Origin: Pantoea cypripedii
Lineage (GTDB): Bacteria; Pseudomonadota; Gammaproteobacteria; Enterobacterales; Enterobacteriaceae
Length of the DNA: 64,000 nucleotides
Assembly: GCF_011395035.1 (NCBI RefSeq)
Contig: NZ_CP024770.1
Span: 690,376-754,375, forward strand
Reading direction: 5' to 3'
Part shown: piece after piece, positions 16,598 through 26,000 of the stretch
Numbering within the stretch: position 1 is the stretch's first letter
Layout: every line of letters starts with the position of its first letter
The notes under the pieces: generated by a model
Databases searched by the model: none
What the model was told of the DNA's origin: nothing
Seen by the model: only the letters and a program-made list of their open reading frames with translations
Translations under genes and position numbers: made by a program

Positions 16598-17296
16598 TTA
16601 GCCTCGGGTATTATTACCTATTACAAATTCCTCCCGAATTTTTTGAAGTATGACAACTAATTCATCGACCCTTGTTGTTGGGTTGTCTGTCCCGGAGTCT
16701 GCTGCGGCGGCTCTTGCACGTTGACTATGAGTGATTGCACTGTCTAACCGACTAACAAGTGTAGAGAATACTCCCTTTTTTCTCTTTTCATAATCAGGCA
16801 TGAACTTTCTCAATTCATTCAACATTTGATTCCCCGAACTATTTTCCTTAAAATTTCCAAAGGATTTTGTCGAGTAAGTAAAATGTAATAACAGCCAGAA
16901 TTCAAAGCAAGGCACTGAATTAATGGCCATGAAGACACCTGCAGGCTTAAATGTTTTTAAACGATAGATAGCGTCTTGATAACAGGAATGTGAGTCTTTA
17001 TCAAAAACACAATATACGTGGTCATATGGGGCACTCCGCTCATCTTCTAAACGATATTTTTCTCGTGCATGCTCCACTACACTTTTAGGACTTGATCCGC
17101 AATCGCCTGTTACTTCAATAACGCTAGCCGCGCTTAGTCTAAAATGACTGATAAGATCGCTGAAGTATTGAGGTTCTGTTTTTTCCCCTTCGCATACTAT
17201 GAGTATTTTTTTCATAGGTATGCGTTTTTTGTTACCACGTCTAAGTTCAACAGATTTTTTTGGCCTGCGTTTATGAAAAAGATCTTCAGAACCCAT
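16598..17296 (-). CDS. RloB/AbiLii-like Toprim protein (defence)
   Basis: 232 residues of the RloB family. After a basic N-terminus (HKRRPKKSVELRRGNKKR) come the strand ILIVCEGEKTEPQYF, with the conserved glutamates, and VYCVFDKDSH, with an Asp-x-Asp. This E...DxD layout fits a Toprim-type metal site, so a nuclease or primer-processing role is plausible. It overlaps the end of the ATPase gene by 11 bp, so the two are translationally coupled. RloA/RloB pairs are the AbiL-type abortive infection module. Codon use is A+T-rich compared with both flanks. Confidence 0.8.
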   Translation of the reverse strand: MGSEDLFHKRRPKKSVELRRGNKKRIPMKKILIVCEGEKTEPQYFSDLISHFRLSAASVIEVTGDCGSSPKSVVEHAREKYRLEDERSAPYDHVYCVFDKDSHSCYQDAIYRLKTFKPAGVFMAINSVPCFEFWLLLHFTYSTKSFGNFKENSSGNQMLNELRKFMPDYEKRKKGVFSTLVSRLDSAITHSQRARAAAADSGTDNPTTRVDELVVILQKIREEFVIGNNTRG

Positions 17297-18557
17297 CGAT
17301 TTTCTCCAGTTTCCCTACATATGGCAGTGCTCCGTATCTTCCATCAAGATAAGATGCTTCAAGATTTTCTCTTCCTTTTCTTGGGCTGAATTCAGAAAGT
17401 GGGAAAAGTTTAGTTGCCCCATTAGCATCTTTCTCGACAAACCAGATTTGATCCCTTCTAAATACACTCTGACTCAGAATAGAGGTTTCATGAGTTGTGA
17501 AAATTAGCTGTGCGCCATTTATGTTTAACAATGGGTCGTTAAATAATGTTACGACAAACTCTACAAGTTTGGGATGTAAATTATCATTTAATTCATCAAT
17601 GAATAGTACATTCCCGGTTTTAAGAGTATGAAGTAAAGGGCCTGCGAATCTGAAGATTTTCTTCGTTCCATGTGACTCATCTTCTAAGTTAAAAGGCGTC
17701 AGGCTTCCTTGTGCATTTTTATGAAATGTTTTAACAATGTACTCATCCTTATCCTTCATGTTCTGGATGATAATGTCCCTGATTGCTTCAGGCATGATGT
17801 CAGGCACTTCATTAGGATCAAATTTTTCCTTAGTCACTTTAATGTCATCAATGCCAACATCAGCCGCCTTGAGGAAGTTGAGAATACCCTCCTTATTATC
17901 GATGCATTGTTGTGCTGTAAAGTCGTGATTCCAGCCTGACAATTCAGTGAATTTGAATTTATAGTCAAACCAGTCATAAATTGGTTTCAATTGTTGGCTA
18001 TTCAACTGAACAGCTGTAGATAAAAATAGTGCGTTAGACCTTGTTGACTTCACCCATGTTTGCTTTTCTCCAGTTAGAGCATTTCCAATATCCCATTCAT
18101 ATTCAGATTTTTCATCATTCCACAATCTTAGAAACCATTTTTGGGATCTTCCTTTGGGAAAAGCAAAAAGCCACTCATCGATAATACGTTCTTTTGTTGC
18201 TGAAAAACCATATTGATACCTGATATTCTCTGCAATGAAGTTAACTTCAAACTCAGCTGGATTGCCACTAAAGTTGTCATCCAATCTAAAATTAGAGAGT
18301 GGAAGTAAATCTGAACTTTTAAAGTCAGTTGCTGAGTTTACTACGATAGCAGCCATAGTGGTAATGGCTTCAATAATATTAGACTTTCCCGCAGCATTTG
18401 CGCCATAAATTGCAGCGCTCCTTAGAAGCTTTAATTTTTTAGGGTCATCGAGTGCAATGATGTTTTTTTCTAATTCATTACCGGAATCGGCAATAAGACT
18501 TAACGTTTGCTTATCCGCAATTGATTTAAAATTATAAACCGAAAATTCAATTATCAT
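17286..18557 (-). CDS. RloA/AbiLi-like AAA ATPase (defence)
   Basis: 423 residues of the AAA_15/AAA_21 group of SMC-like ATPases. It begins with the typical IIEFSVYNFKSI strand. Walker A is GANAAGKSN at residues 52-60. Walker B is VLFIDELNDNLHP near 340, and the H-loop is FTTHETSIL near 370. A long helical region lies between. It is the first gene of a two-gene unit with the Toprim-like RloB. Together they look like an AbiL-type, split OLD-like defence system; the ATPase would sense or control the nuclease. The low G+C and the position between conserved genes point to horizontal gain. Confidence 0.85.
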   Translation of the reverse strand: MIIEFSVYNFKSIADKQTLSLIADSGNELEKNIIALDDPKKLKLLRSAAIYGANAAGKSNIIEAITTMAAIVVNSATDFKSSDLLPLSNFRLDDNFSGNPAEFEVNFIAENIRYQYGFSATKERIIDEWLFAFPKGRSQKWFLRLWNDEKSEYEWDIGNALTGEKQTWVKSTRSNALFLSTAVQLNSQQLKPIYDWFDYKFKFTELSGWNHDFTAQQCIDNKEGILNFLKAADVGIDDIKVTKEKFDPNEVPDIMPEAIRDIIIQNMKDKDEYIVKTFHKNAQGSLTPFNLEDESHGTKKIFRFAGPLLHTLKTGNVLFIDELNDNLHPKLVEFVVTLFNDPLLNINGAQLIFTTHETSILSQSVFRRDQIWFVEKDANGATKLFPLSEFSPRKGRENLEASYLDGRYGALPYVGKLEKIDGF

Positions 18558-18608
18558 TATGCATCCTCTCTGGCCTGGTTTAAACCAGCATCAGTAAATA
18601 GCCATCAG

Positions 18609-18661
18609 ATGTCATTTTGGGTGAAAAAATGACATTTTTTGTCAAAAATCACCCCCAAATG
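18609..18661. repeat. Nested inverted repeats upstream of rloA
   Basis: ATGTCATT (18609-18616) pairs with AATGACAT (18628-18635). TGACA at 18630 pairs with TGTCA at 18640. An outer, imperfect pair is CATTTTGGGTGA (18613) with the complement of TCACCCCCAAATG (18649). This array, 50-100 bp before the ATPase start, could be an operator for a repressor or a fold in the leader RNA. Confidence 0.5.
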
Positions 18662-18729
18662 GGCCTGACACTCATTTTACATGTTGCCAAACGGAATGAT
18701 AGTCGCCAAAAGCCGCATTTTAAGGGATT

Positions 18730-18769
18730 TGAGACAACACTCGTGTAAAAGTGCATAGTCTCATTTTTT
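18730..18769 (+). terminator. Hairpin with T-run in the rloA upstream gap
   Basis: TGAGAC (18730-18735) and GTCTCA (18758-18763), with an inner ACAC/GTGT stem, then TTTTTT. No rightward protein gene ends here, so it could end a small RNA that starts near 18600, or it may be chance. Confidence 0.35.
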
Positions 18770-18946
18770 GCATACTCACTATGTGAGAGAACACCATAGG
18801 TCGTTATGGGCAAGGAGAGAGGGGAAAGCTACCCTGCTCTCAGATTAGGAATTCCAGGGGATGTGATACTAAACAGTGACGCTCAGCGAATGGTTTTCCG
18901 TCCTGCCTGGCAAACCACACCAGACAGGACAATCAGCAAGATACAA

Positions 18947-20296
18947 CTATTTGCGTTGTTTTCTGCGCATCAGCAGCAACAGGGCCAGCACCACAATCAC
19001 CCCACCAGCAATCATGCCGCCTTTCGCCACCGCCAGCAGCGACGAAGGTTTACCCCCCGCACGCAGTTCCTTCACCCGTTCCGCAGTCGTCTGGACCTTA
19101 GCGTCACCAAAGTTCTGGAACAGGTAGTTCACCAGCGTCGCAACCTGTTTATCATCCATCTGACGGGAGAACGCAGGCATTGCCTGGCCCTGATCCGGCA
19201 CCAGACCATCCAGCACCGCCATCACGGCATTATCCGCCACCGGACGGCGGAACACCGCGTTGCCATAAAGCGCTGGCAAACCGTTACGCCCTTCCCCCGA
19301 CAGCTGGTGACAGGTGGCACAATGGTTGTTGTACAACGAGGCACCTTCTGACGCATTACCTGACATCAGATCGAATTCACTCATCGGTTTTGCCGGAGGA
19401 AGCTGCGCTTTGTCAGCGGTCGGATTGATTTGCTGTGCCGGTACATCGCGCAGATAGGTCGCAATGGCGCTGAGATCCTCTGACGACAAATGACTGAAGC
19501 TCTTGTTAATCGCCTCCAGCATCGGTCCACCCGCCTGCGAACCTTCACCGGAGTTACCGGTTGAGAGATAAGAAATCAGGGCTTTGTCAGACCAGCCACC
19601 AATTCCTGCATGCACATCTGAGGTGATATTAGGCGCAAACCATGTCCCCAGAGAGGCACCCGCCAGCGACTTATCCGACTGCTCGGCCATCAGCACATTA
19701 CGTGGGGTGTGGCAGGTTGAACAGTGAGCCAGCCCTTCTACCAGATAAGCTCCGCGATTCCATTCAGCAGATTTACTGCTATCCGGCGTGAACGGTTTAC
19801 TGTCGGCAAACAGCAGATTCCAGCCCGCCATCGACAGGCGGATGTTGAACGGGAATGGCAGGTCAGTCTGCGGCCCTTTGTCATCAACCGGCTGCACGCC
19901 ATGCATAAAGTACGCGTACAGCGCCTTCATATCCTCGTCGGTAATCTTTGCATACGAGGTATAAGGCATGGCCGGATAGAGATTCGCCCCGTCCTTACGT
20001 ACACCGTGTCGCACCGCCTTTTCAAAATCACTCAGGCTGTAATCGCCAATACCGGCGGTTTTAGAAGGCGTGATGTTGGTGCTGTAAATGCTGCCCAGCG
20101 GGGTCTGTAGTGATAACCCACCGGCGAAGGGTTTACCCGCAGGGGCGGTATGGCAGGCACCACAGTCTCCGGCGGTAGCCAGGTACTGGCCTTTGGCGAT
20201 TAACGCGGCTGAGGAATCCTCATCGGCGTGAGCCGATGCGCTGAGTGACAGTGCCAGAGCCAGTCCGGTCAGGCTTAAAGAAAGCGATTTTTTCAT
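18947..20296 (-). CDS. Triheme cytochrome c subunit of a periplasmic FAD dehydrogenase
   Basis: 449 residues from the ATG at 20296 with AAGGAG upstream; a longer start at 20356 would overlap the preceding gene. A signal peptide ends near AHA-DE. Three heme-binding CxxCH motifs are visible: CGACH near residue 46, CSTCH near 195, and CATCH near 328. A C-terminal membrane anchor (GGMIAGGVIVVLALLLLM) ends in RRKQRK. It matches the cytochrome subunit of gluconate 2-dehydrogenase/alcohol dehydrogenase, which passes electrons to ubiquinone. It is the third gene of the operon, 11 bp after the flavoprotein. Confidence 0.9.
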   Translation of the reverse strand: MKKSLSLSLTGLALALSLSASAHADEDSSAALIAKGQYLATAGDCGACHTAPAGKPFAGGLSLQTPLGSIYSTNITPSKTAGIGDYSLSDFEKAVRHGVRKDGANLYPAMPYTSYAKITDEDMKALYAYFMHGVQPVDDKGPQTDLPFPFNIRLSMAGWNLLFADSKPFTPDSSKSAEWNRGAYLVEGLAHCSTCHTPRNVLMAEQSDKSLAGASLGTWFAPNITSDVHAGIGGWSDKALISYLSTGNSGEGSQAGGPMLEAINKSFSHLSSEDLSAIATYLRDVPAQQINPTADKAQLPPAKPMSEFDLMSGNASEGASLYNNHCATCHQLSGEGRNGLPALYGNAVFRRPVADNAVMAVLDGLVPDQGQAMPAFSRQMDDKQVATLVNYLFQNFGDAKVQTTAERVKELRAGGKPSSLLAVAKGGMIAGGVIVVLALLLLMRRKQRK

Positions 20297-20307
20297 GGTG
20301 GCTCTCC

Positions 20308-21912
20308 TTAAATTTTGCCCAGAATGGCGTCGGCGGTACGTAATCCGAGCGCGCATGCTGTCAGGGTTGAGTTAGCAGTCGCGACCGTCGGCATGACGCC
20401 GGTCGATACGATGTACAAATTGTCGTATTCCCAGGCTTTACCGTGATGGTCAGTCACAGAGGTTTTTTCATCAAACCCCATCGCCAGCGTACCTGTAATA
20501 TGCTGGTTATTGCTGTAAACACCCGGTGTGGAGTAGCGCACATCGGTGGCACCCAGCATCCTGGCGATATCGGCATACACGGCTAAAGAATGCTGCATGC
20601 CTTTCTCTACGTAGCTGTCAAATGAGTAGGAGAAAGACGGCGTGGGCAGACCCAGCGCATCCTTTTTCGAGGTACTCAGCATGGTGCGGTTGTTGGGATC
20701 CGGTAACTGCTCCAGAACGTTTTTAATACTCAGTTCGTGAGAGGCACGGAAACGAATAGCATCGTCCAGCGCCTGCCCGGTCAGACCTTCCTTGATCGCG
20801 CCAGCGGTAACGCCAGCAACGCGTGATGAGTTGGAAATATCGATACGGAATGCAGCAGATTCAGAGCGGAAAGCCCCATCACGCAGCTGCTGAATGGAAG
20901 ACGGGCTCATCGGACCGCGACCAGGCCAGATCGGTTCATCGACATAAAAGGTTGCCGAGTTGGAAGGGTGATCCATCAGATTGCGTCCCACCTGGTCATA
21001 GTTATTACACAGACCATGCGGGTTTTTCGCATCGGCGGAGAGGAACAGAATTTTGGATGATTCGATCGCATTGGCCGCCAGCACCACGATTTCGGCTTCC
21101 ACCCGATGCGATTGCTTGTTCCAGTCGTAATAATGTACGGCAGTTATTTTGCCCTGACCATTCTGCTCCAGCTTATACACCACCGCCTGAGGAATCAGTT
21201 GCACGCCCGCTTTTTCTGCGGCATCGGCGGCGATGCCACCGTGATACTGCGCATCAATCGGGCAGATCGGCATACAGTTATTGTTGCCGCAGCACTGAGG
21301 ACGTCCATCGTAAGGCAGAGAATTGCGCCCGGTGGTGTTGGTCAGCACTTCATACTTCGGTGCCAGACGCTCCGTGACCCGCTGTTCAAGGTAAGATTTT
21401 TTCACGCCAGGCATCGGAAAAGGCTGTTTGCGCGGCGAATATTTTGCCATTTCGTCCGGTCCGGACACGCCCCACAGCAGCTCGGCCTCATAATAATAAG
21501 GTTCCAGGTCGTCATAGCTGATCGGCCAGTCACGCCCTACTCCGTACTGGGTCTTCAGACGAAAATCGGCGGGAACCAGGCGCCATGCCTGTGCTGCCCA
21601 GTGCCAGCTGGTGCCGCCCACCACGCGCAGATATTCAGGTTTATAGGCCTGCGGACCGGTCTGGTCGAGGTAACCGTTATCGTCCGGTTTGTAATCCGGA
21701 AAGGGGGCGATTTTTGAGTTGGGATAAGGGGCAATAAAATCGTCTTTACGTGCTGAGTGACGAAAATTGCTGACGATGGTATCGCGCTGAATACGCGGGC
21801 CAGCTTCCAGCATCAACACTTTGCGTCCAGCCAGTGCCAGCTTACGGGCGGTTAATGCGCCCACCACACCGGAACCGATGACAACAACATCAGTAGTAAT
21901 AGTTTCAGACAT
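20308..21912 (-). CDS. GMC-family FAD dehydrogenase large subunit
   Basis: 534 residues of the GMC oxidoreductase family as found in membrane-bound gluconate or sorbitol dehydrogenases. The FAD loop is VVVIGSGVVGALTARKLA at residues 8-25. Then come LRVVGGTSWHWAAQAWRL and a Cys-rich stretch, CCGNNNCMPICP. The C-terminal active-site region is NNQHITGTLAMG with TGVMPTVATANSTLT (His and Asn). There is no signal of its own; it probably crosses with the Tat-signal small subunit. The substrate is a sugar, sugar acid or polyol; gluconate is a guess from close context. Confidence 0.88.
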   Translation of the reverse strand: MSETITTDVVVIGSGVVGALTARKLALAGRKVLMLEAGPRIQRDTIVSNFRHSARKDDFIAPYPNSKIAPFPDYKPDDNGYLDQTGPQAYKPEYLRVVGGTSWHWAAQAWRLVPADFRLKTQYGVGRDWPISYDDLEPYYYEAELLWGVSGPDEMAKYSPRKQPFPMPGVKKSYLEQRVTERLAPKYEVLTNTTGRNSLPYDGRPQCCGNNNCMPICPIDAQYHGGIAADAAEKAGVQLIPQAVVYKLEQNGQGKITAVHYYDWNKQSHRVEAEIVVLAANAIESSKILFLSADAKNPHGLCNNYDQVGRNLMDHPSNSATFYVDEPIWPGRGPMSPSSIQQLRDGAFRSESAAFRIDISNSSRVAGVTAGAIKEGLTGQALDDAIRFRASHELSIKNVLEQLPDPNNRTMLSTSKKDALGLPTPSFSYSFDSYVEKGMQHSLAVYADIARMLGATDVRYSTPGVYSNNQHITGTLAMGFDEKTSVTDHHGKAWEYDNLYIVSTGVMPTVATANSTLTACALGLRTADAILGKI

Positions 21913-21940
21913 GTCAGTGACTTATTCTCAGTAGATGGAT

Positions 21941-22450
21941 TTAACCGATGGTTAACGGTGGTTTTGCAGCCCAGCTGCCATATGCGCCATAGGCGTAGGT
22001 CGGTGGCCTGAGTACGTCGGCGACAACCTGATTGGAGAAAGCGTCGACATAGGCCACACAGACGGCCTGATCGCCTTTACCAACGATGCCCAGATACCAG
22101 CCCGTCAGAATGTCGGCGGGGAGATGGGCTAAATCGGCGACGGCGGGATCTGCGGCCAGTTTGCTGCTGATCTCGCTGGCATCCAGGGACTGCTTTTCAA
22201 TCCACTGCTGAAGTTTGCTGACTTTACTGCTGAAATTACTGTCGATTCGGGAGAAGGCGGAGAGGAGAACCCGGGTGAAATTTTCCGGGAGTTGTGCTTT
22301 TCCGGTTAGCAGCGTGGAGATTTTGGTGAAATCATCATCCGGAGAAGCGCTTGCATAAGAGGGAAACGCCGGGATAACCGCAGCCGCAGCCAGTACCCCC
22401 ATGCCTTGCAACAAACGCCTGCGCGAGACACGACCTGCTTGCTCAAACAT
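21941..22450 (-). CDS. Tat-exported small subunit of the FAD dehydrogenase
   Basis: 169 residues from the ATG at 22450 with AGGAAA upstream. The N-terminus has a twin-arginine signal, SRRRLLQGMG, followed by a hydrophobic run ending YASA-SP. The remainder fits the small-subunit families of sorbitol/gluconate dehydrogenases, ending with PPTYAYGAYGSWAAKPP. It is the first gene of the operon; 28 bp separate it from the flavoprotein. It should carry the folded flavoprotein across the inner membrane. A palindrome and a CRP-like site lie upstream. Confidence 0.85.
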   Translation of the reverse strand: MFEQAGRVSRRRLLQGMGVLAAAAVIPAFPSYASASPDDDFTKISTLLTGKAQLPENFTRVLLSAFSRIDSNFSSKVSKLQQWIEKQSLDASEISSKLAADPAVADLAHLPADILTGWYLGIVGKGDQAVCVAYVDAFSNQVVADVLRPPTYAYGAYGSWAAKPPLTIG

Positions 22451-22566
22451 AAATTTCCTGCCAATTATGATTATGTTGTTATGACTCAATAGTCACCGGG
22501 GCCGGGTAATACCTGCCCTCTGCGCTAGAGATCTTTAATACCTCAATCATTATAGGGTGATAAAAT

Positions 22567-22582
22567 TTAACATAGATCACAA
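22567..22582 (-). promoter_or_regulatory. Possible CRP site
   Basis: On the minus strand TGTGATCTATGTTAAA has a perfect left half (TGTGA) and a 3/5 right half. It lies 13 bp from a TATAAT word at 22549-22554 and about 120 bp before the small-subunit gene. Catabolite control of a sugar-acid dehydrogenase would make sense, but the site is weak. Confidence 0.35.
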
Positions 22583-22593
22583 AATCGCAGAAA

Positions 22594-22625
22594 AATGATA
22601 ACCATTAACGCTAATGGTTATCATT
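22594..22625. promoter_or_regulatory. Long perfect palindrome, possible double Fur box
   Basis: Arms AATGATAACCATTA and TAATGGTTATCATT are perfect over 14 bp with a 4-bp centre. Each half resembles the 19-bp Fur consensus at about 15 positions. It lies about 150 bp upstream of the dehydrogenase operon, whose cytochrome needs three hemes. Iron control is an inference; it could also be a site for an unknown dimeric regulator. Confidence 0.45.
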
Positions 22626-22886
22626 GTTTCATGAATGGTAACAAGATGTGTTTGTGCAAATCTGTTGGCAGAGTGTCGGGAGCGGCAGCAAATTGAATTC
22701 TCAAGCGAAGCCAGCAACATCTGTTAACCCGGTCTGATTAAGGCCTCCCCTCACGCCGTCCCTATACGCCACTGATATGACGGTGCCTGACTTTTAACTA
22801 CAAAATCCCGGACAATAAGCTCCTTCTCTGAATCGACACGATTTATCGTTATCGCGCGAATTTTGGAATGCCACGGAGTACCGGAA

Positions 22887-22910
22887 AACGGCGCAATAAA
22901 TCGCGCCGTT
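22887..22910 (-). terminator. Hairpin downstream of the effector gene
   Basis: AACGGCGC and GCGCCGTT, perfect 8-bp arms, with TTTT on the minus strand partly within the stem. It lies about 130 bp after the stop of the 1779-codon gene and could end its transcript. Confidence 0.45.
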
Positions 22911-23038
22911 ACAAATGATTGCAGGCATGCACAGCCCCTCGGCCAGTTCCTGCCCGTAACCCAGCCAGATCTCCAGCCGGGCGATAGGATCATGTGTCTC
23001 GTGATACGTTTAATGTCCCGATGGTCCAGACCTCCAAT

Positions 23039-26000
23039 TTAGTGGGTCCGAATATAATCTGCAATGTCTGGTGGTACCGGGTTACCGTAATGTAGTCCCC
23101 CACCCCACTTAACCATATATTGGGGGAAAGTGAGATTTAATCTGTCTTTCATCTCACCGTAAGATCCGATCCCACGCTTGGGTAATTTTGCTATTTTGTC
23201 TTCAACTGAATCAACTGTTGGCGATATAACTGTTGGCTCAGCGTTTGTGAAAAGCTTATCCAGTTTATCATAAACAATTTTCGCACTATTTCCTGTTAAT
23301 CTGCCAAAAAACATTTTTCCACCCGGAGTTAATGAGTTCCAAAATTCCGCGGCACTATTCCACCCTTTCCTTCCACTATTTGTTAAAACTGAAGCTGTTT
23401 GTTTAAAGAATGATGCTAGTATCTCAGTTTTGTTTTGTGGATTTCTTATAAATTCCTGGGCCGCATTGGTTGCATGCTCACTCAACTTATCCATGTTTGC
23501 TTTTGCAAGTGATCCGGCACCCATATTCACCACCCAACTAATTAATGCATCCCGAATATGCCCACCTTGTTTTTGAGGGTCATCTTCAATTGAGGCCTTA
23601 AGTAATGAAGGTACGCTATTTAATAAACTAATGCCATAATTAACGGCTGGAGTTATTTTCATTGCAGGCCCCCACACAGGATATGCAGAAAGAAACAATT
23701 GTAATGCATTCGCTCCATATGTAACATTGGATTCCAGGCTACTCCAGGTGGCGAAATCAAAATCGCTTTTCTTGTTACGAATAAGGGTTGGCGTAAGAAT
23801 ATAGTCTATTTTCCCCCTCACACCAGGTTTAATTGCGAATTCCTTATCAAACGGAGGAGCCTCATTTTGTATTGTTCTATAATTACCCACATTTCTCAGG
23901 GAAATATTATCTCTTTTCGAAAGACCTTCGTTAATAGCCGCTCTTAATTCTTGAGATATATTTTCCTCTCTTTGTAGTTTAGAGTAACTCACTGGTTCAA
24001 ACCCTGGAGTGGTGCTAAATATATAGCCCTTGTGGAAGAAAAGATTTGGTACAACTTTGCCACAAAAAACCACCTGTGTTACATCATTGAGATCGGCCTC
24101 AGTAACCATTCCCACAGGGCTGCTGTTTTGGTGGGTAATATTATAAAGCTCAATGCTCGCCTTTGCATTTTGTTTTAAATTATCCCGAATTTCATTCGTA
24201 TGACTATCCAGGGCTGCCTCGTATCGATCCTCCATATAACTTACTAAAAAACCATCATTTAATTGATGTTTCAAACTATCAGGGTAGTCCGCTGGCCATG
24301 TAATTTTATATCCTGTGCCAGCAATTTTTCTTAATAGAGTATTGTTTTCCTCAATAAACTTCCGTGCTGTCCCATTAGCAACTTCAGCGGGAGTAAACCC
24401 TTCCTCAATTTTTTTCTTTAAAAATTGTGACTTAAACAAACCAAAAAGGTCCCAGGAATTATCAACATCCACTTTTATTCTGTCGTTTTTAATTCGACTG
24501 TCTGGATTTGACATGCCATTTGAGGAATATGCTTCCTTCAGTACATCGTTAGTGAATTCTGATAACGGTTTTTTTACGTCAATCTGGACATTCCTATCCA
24601 GAGATTGTTCAAGAAGATTATTTTGAAAATTTCTGGTGAGGCGCGTTTCTCGAGATATCTCACCCAGGTGATCATTAACGGTGTCAGGTCGTGAGGATAT
24701 ATTTGCCGTTTTTCCGGAACTGAACAGAGAATCGCCTCCAAATGCAAAGTGTAGCCCATCAGTATTATTTTCATCGTTCGCATCAAGGTTAATGTTAAAC
24801 TTCCCTGCCATGCTGTGGTCACCCGTCCGCAATCCCATCAGCGTCGCCGTAATGTTGCGGGTCTCCCTCTCTCCTTTCCCCCACAGATGGGTCACCTCGT
24901 GGCGCAGCAAGTCTTTATCAGCAGCGCCTTCCCGGATAAAAATACGGCTGTCGCCCTCCCTGACGCAGGCATCAAACTCAGACTGCCCGGGCTTACTCTT
25001 CCCGAGAATAACCAGCTGGTTGGCGTTCTCACCACCAGTCTGGTAAGAGCGCAACCTCTCAGACTGGGCATCACATGCCGCTATCAGGTCCTTCTGCGTC
25101 AATCCTCTTGCTTTTATAAAATCACTCTCTGCTTTTGTCAGGGTACCGTTTAACCTGGCTTTTTCCTGTGCAAGATCTTTCAGTGCATCGTCCAGGGCGC
25201 GGTCAATCATCGCAACTTCGTCTTTCCGCATGCTCCCAGGACCTGCCCGCCCACGTCTGGCAATATCAGCCATCTCTCCGACGGCCTGTTCCACGCGGTC
25301 TCCCTGCCCCTGGTAAGGGAACACCTGATTGCGCAGTGACGCACTCTCCATGGTATTAGTGATAAATTCTGCAGCCGCCCCGACACCTTCCCTTCCCGCG
25401 GCAGCGGCCAGCGTGAATCCGGCACTGATGAGGTTATTTGCCACGAAATGATTACCTGCCTGCACCATCGTATGAGCGAAGCCGTTATTTCGGATGTCCC
25501 TCACCATCGCCAGTCCGTTTTTGGTATCCCTGAGGAGCGACGGCATTGCCGCATCGGCGGTCAATGCCCCGGCAAATTTCACGGTGTCCAGTTTGGCGTC
25601 GGAAATGGTGTGGGAAGGCAGGCCACGGCGAGGCATGCGCGTTTTTTCCAGAGAATCAACACGTTCATACCCTGCCTGAAGGACTAAACCTGCTGACACA
25701 ATTCCACGGATAGCTCCCCATACATTGCCCATGACACCTCCCGGCACAAGGATGTTGACACTCTGTGAAATCAGTTTGCGCAATGTCAGACGGATGAGCG
25801 AACTCCCCAGCCTGGCTGCGCCTTTCTCTTTCATCAGATTTGCCCACTTCAGACCCGGCTCTGCCAGAACTTCCCTGTACGCGCGGGGAAGTTTTAACGT
25901 GCCGTCACATTTTTGCCGGTAATATTCTGTAATCAGTGCAACAAATGCTTTCCTGTCAAATCCGGGTGAGTCAATCTCTCCGGCAAGCTTCTCCGCCTGC

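Larger units (their letters stand above)
18558..18946. other. Intergenic region upstream of the RloAB pair
   Basis: 389 bp without a convincing gene. It holds a cluster of TGACA/TGTCA inverted motifs (18609-18661), likely the control region of the leftward rloA gene, and a separate hairpin with a T-run at 18730-18769 facing right. The rightward open frame from 18806 lies mostly antisense to the cytochrome gene and is not supported. Confidence 0.5.
22451..23038. other. Intergenic region between dehydrogenase operon and effector gene
   Basis: 588 bp. It contains the promoter-side elements of the dehydrogenase operon (a -10 like TATAAT on the minus strand at 22549-22554, a CRP-like site and a long palindrome) and a hairpin at 22887. 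Leftward frames of up to 80 codons near 22751-22993 show no family I recognise (one frame reads ARLEIWLGYGQELAEGL) and may be a gene remnant. Confidence 0.5.

Noticed and set aside
18806..19351. Rightward open frame of 181 codons
   Set aside because: Most of it is antisense to the cytochrome c gene; His- and Arg-rich shadow composition.
20823..21717. Two rightward open frames over 180 codons
   Set aside because: Antisense to the strongly supported flavoprotein gene.
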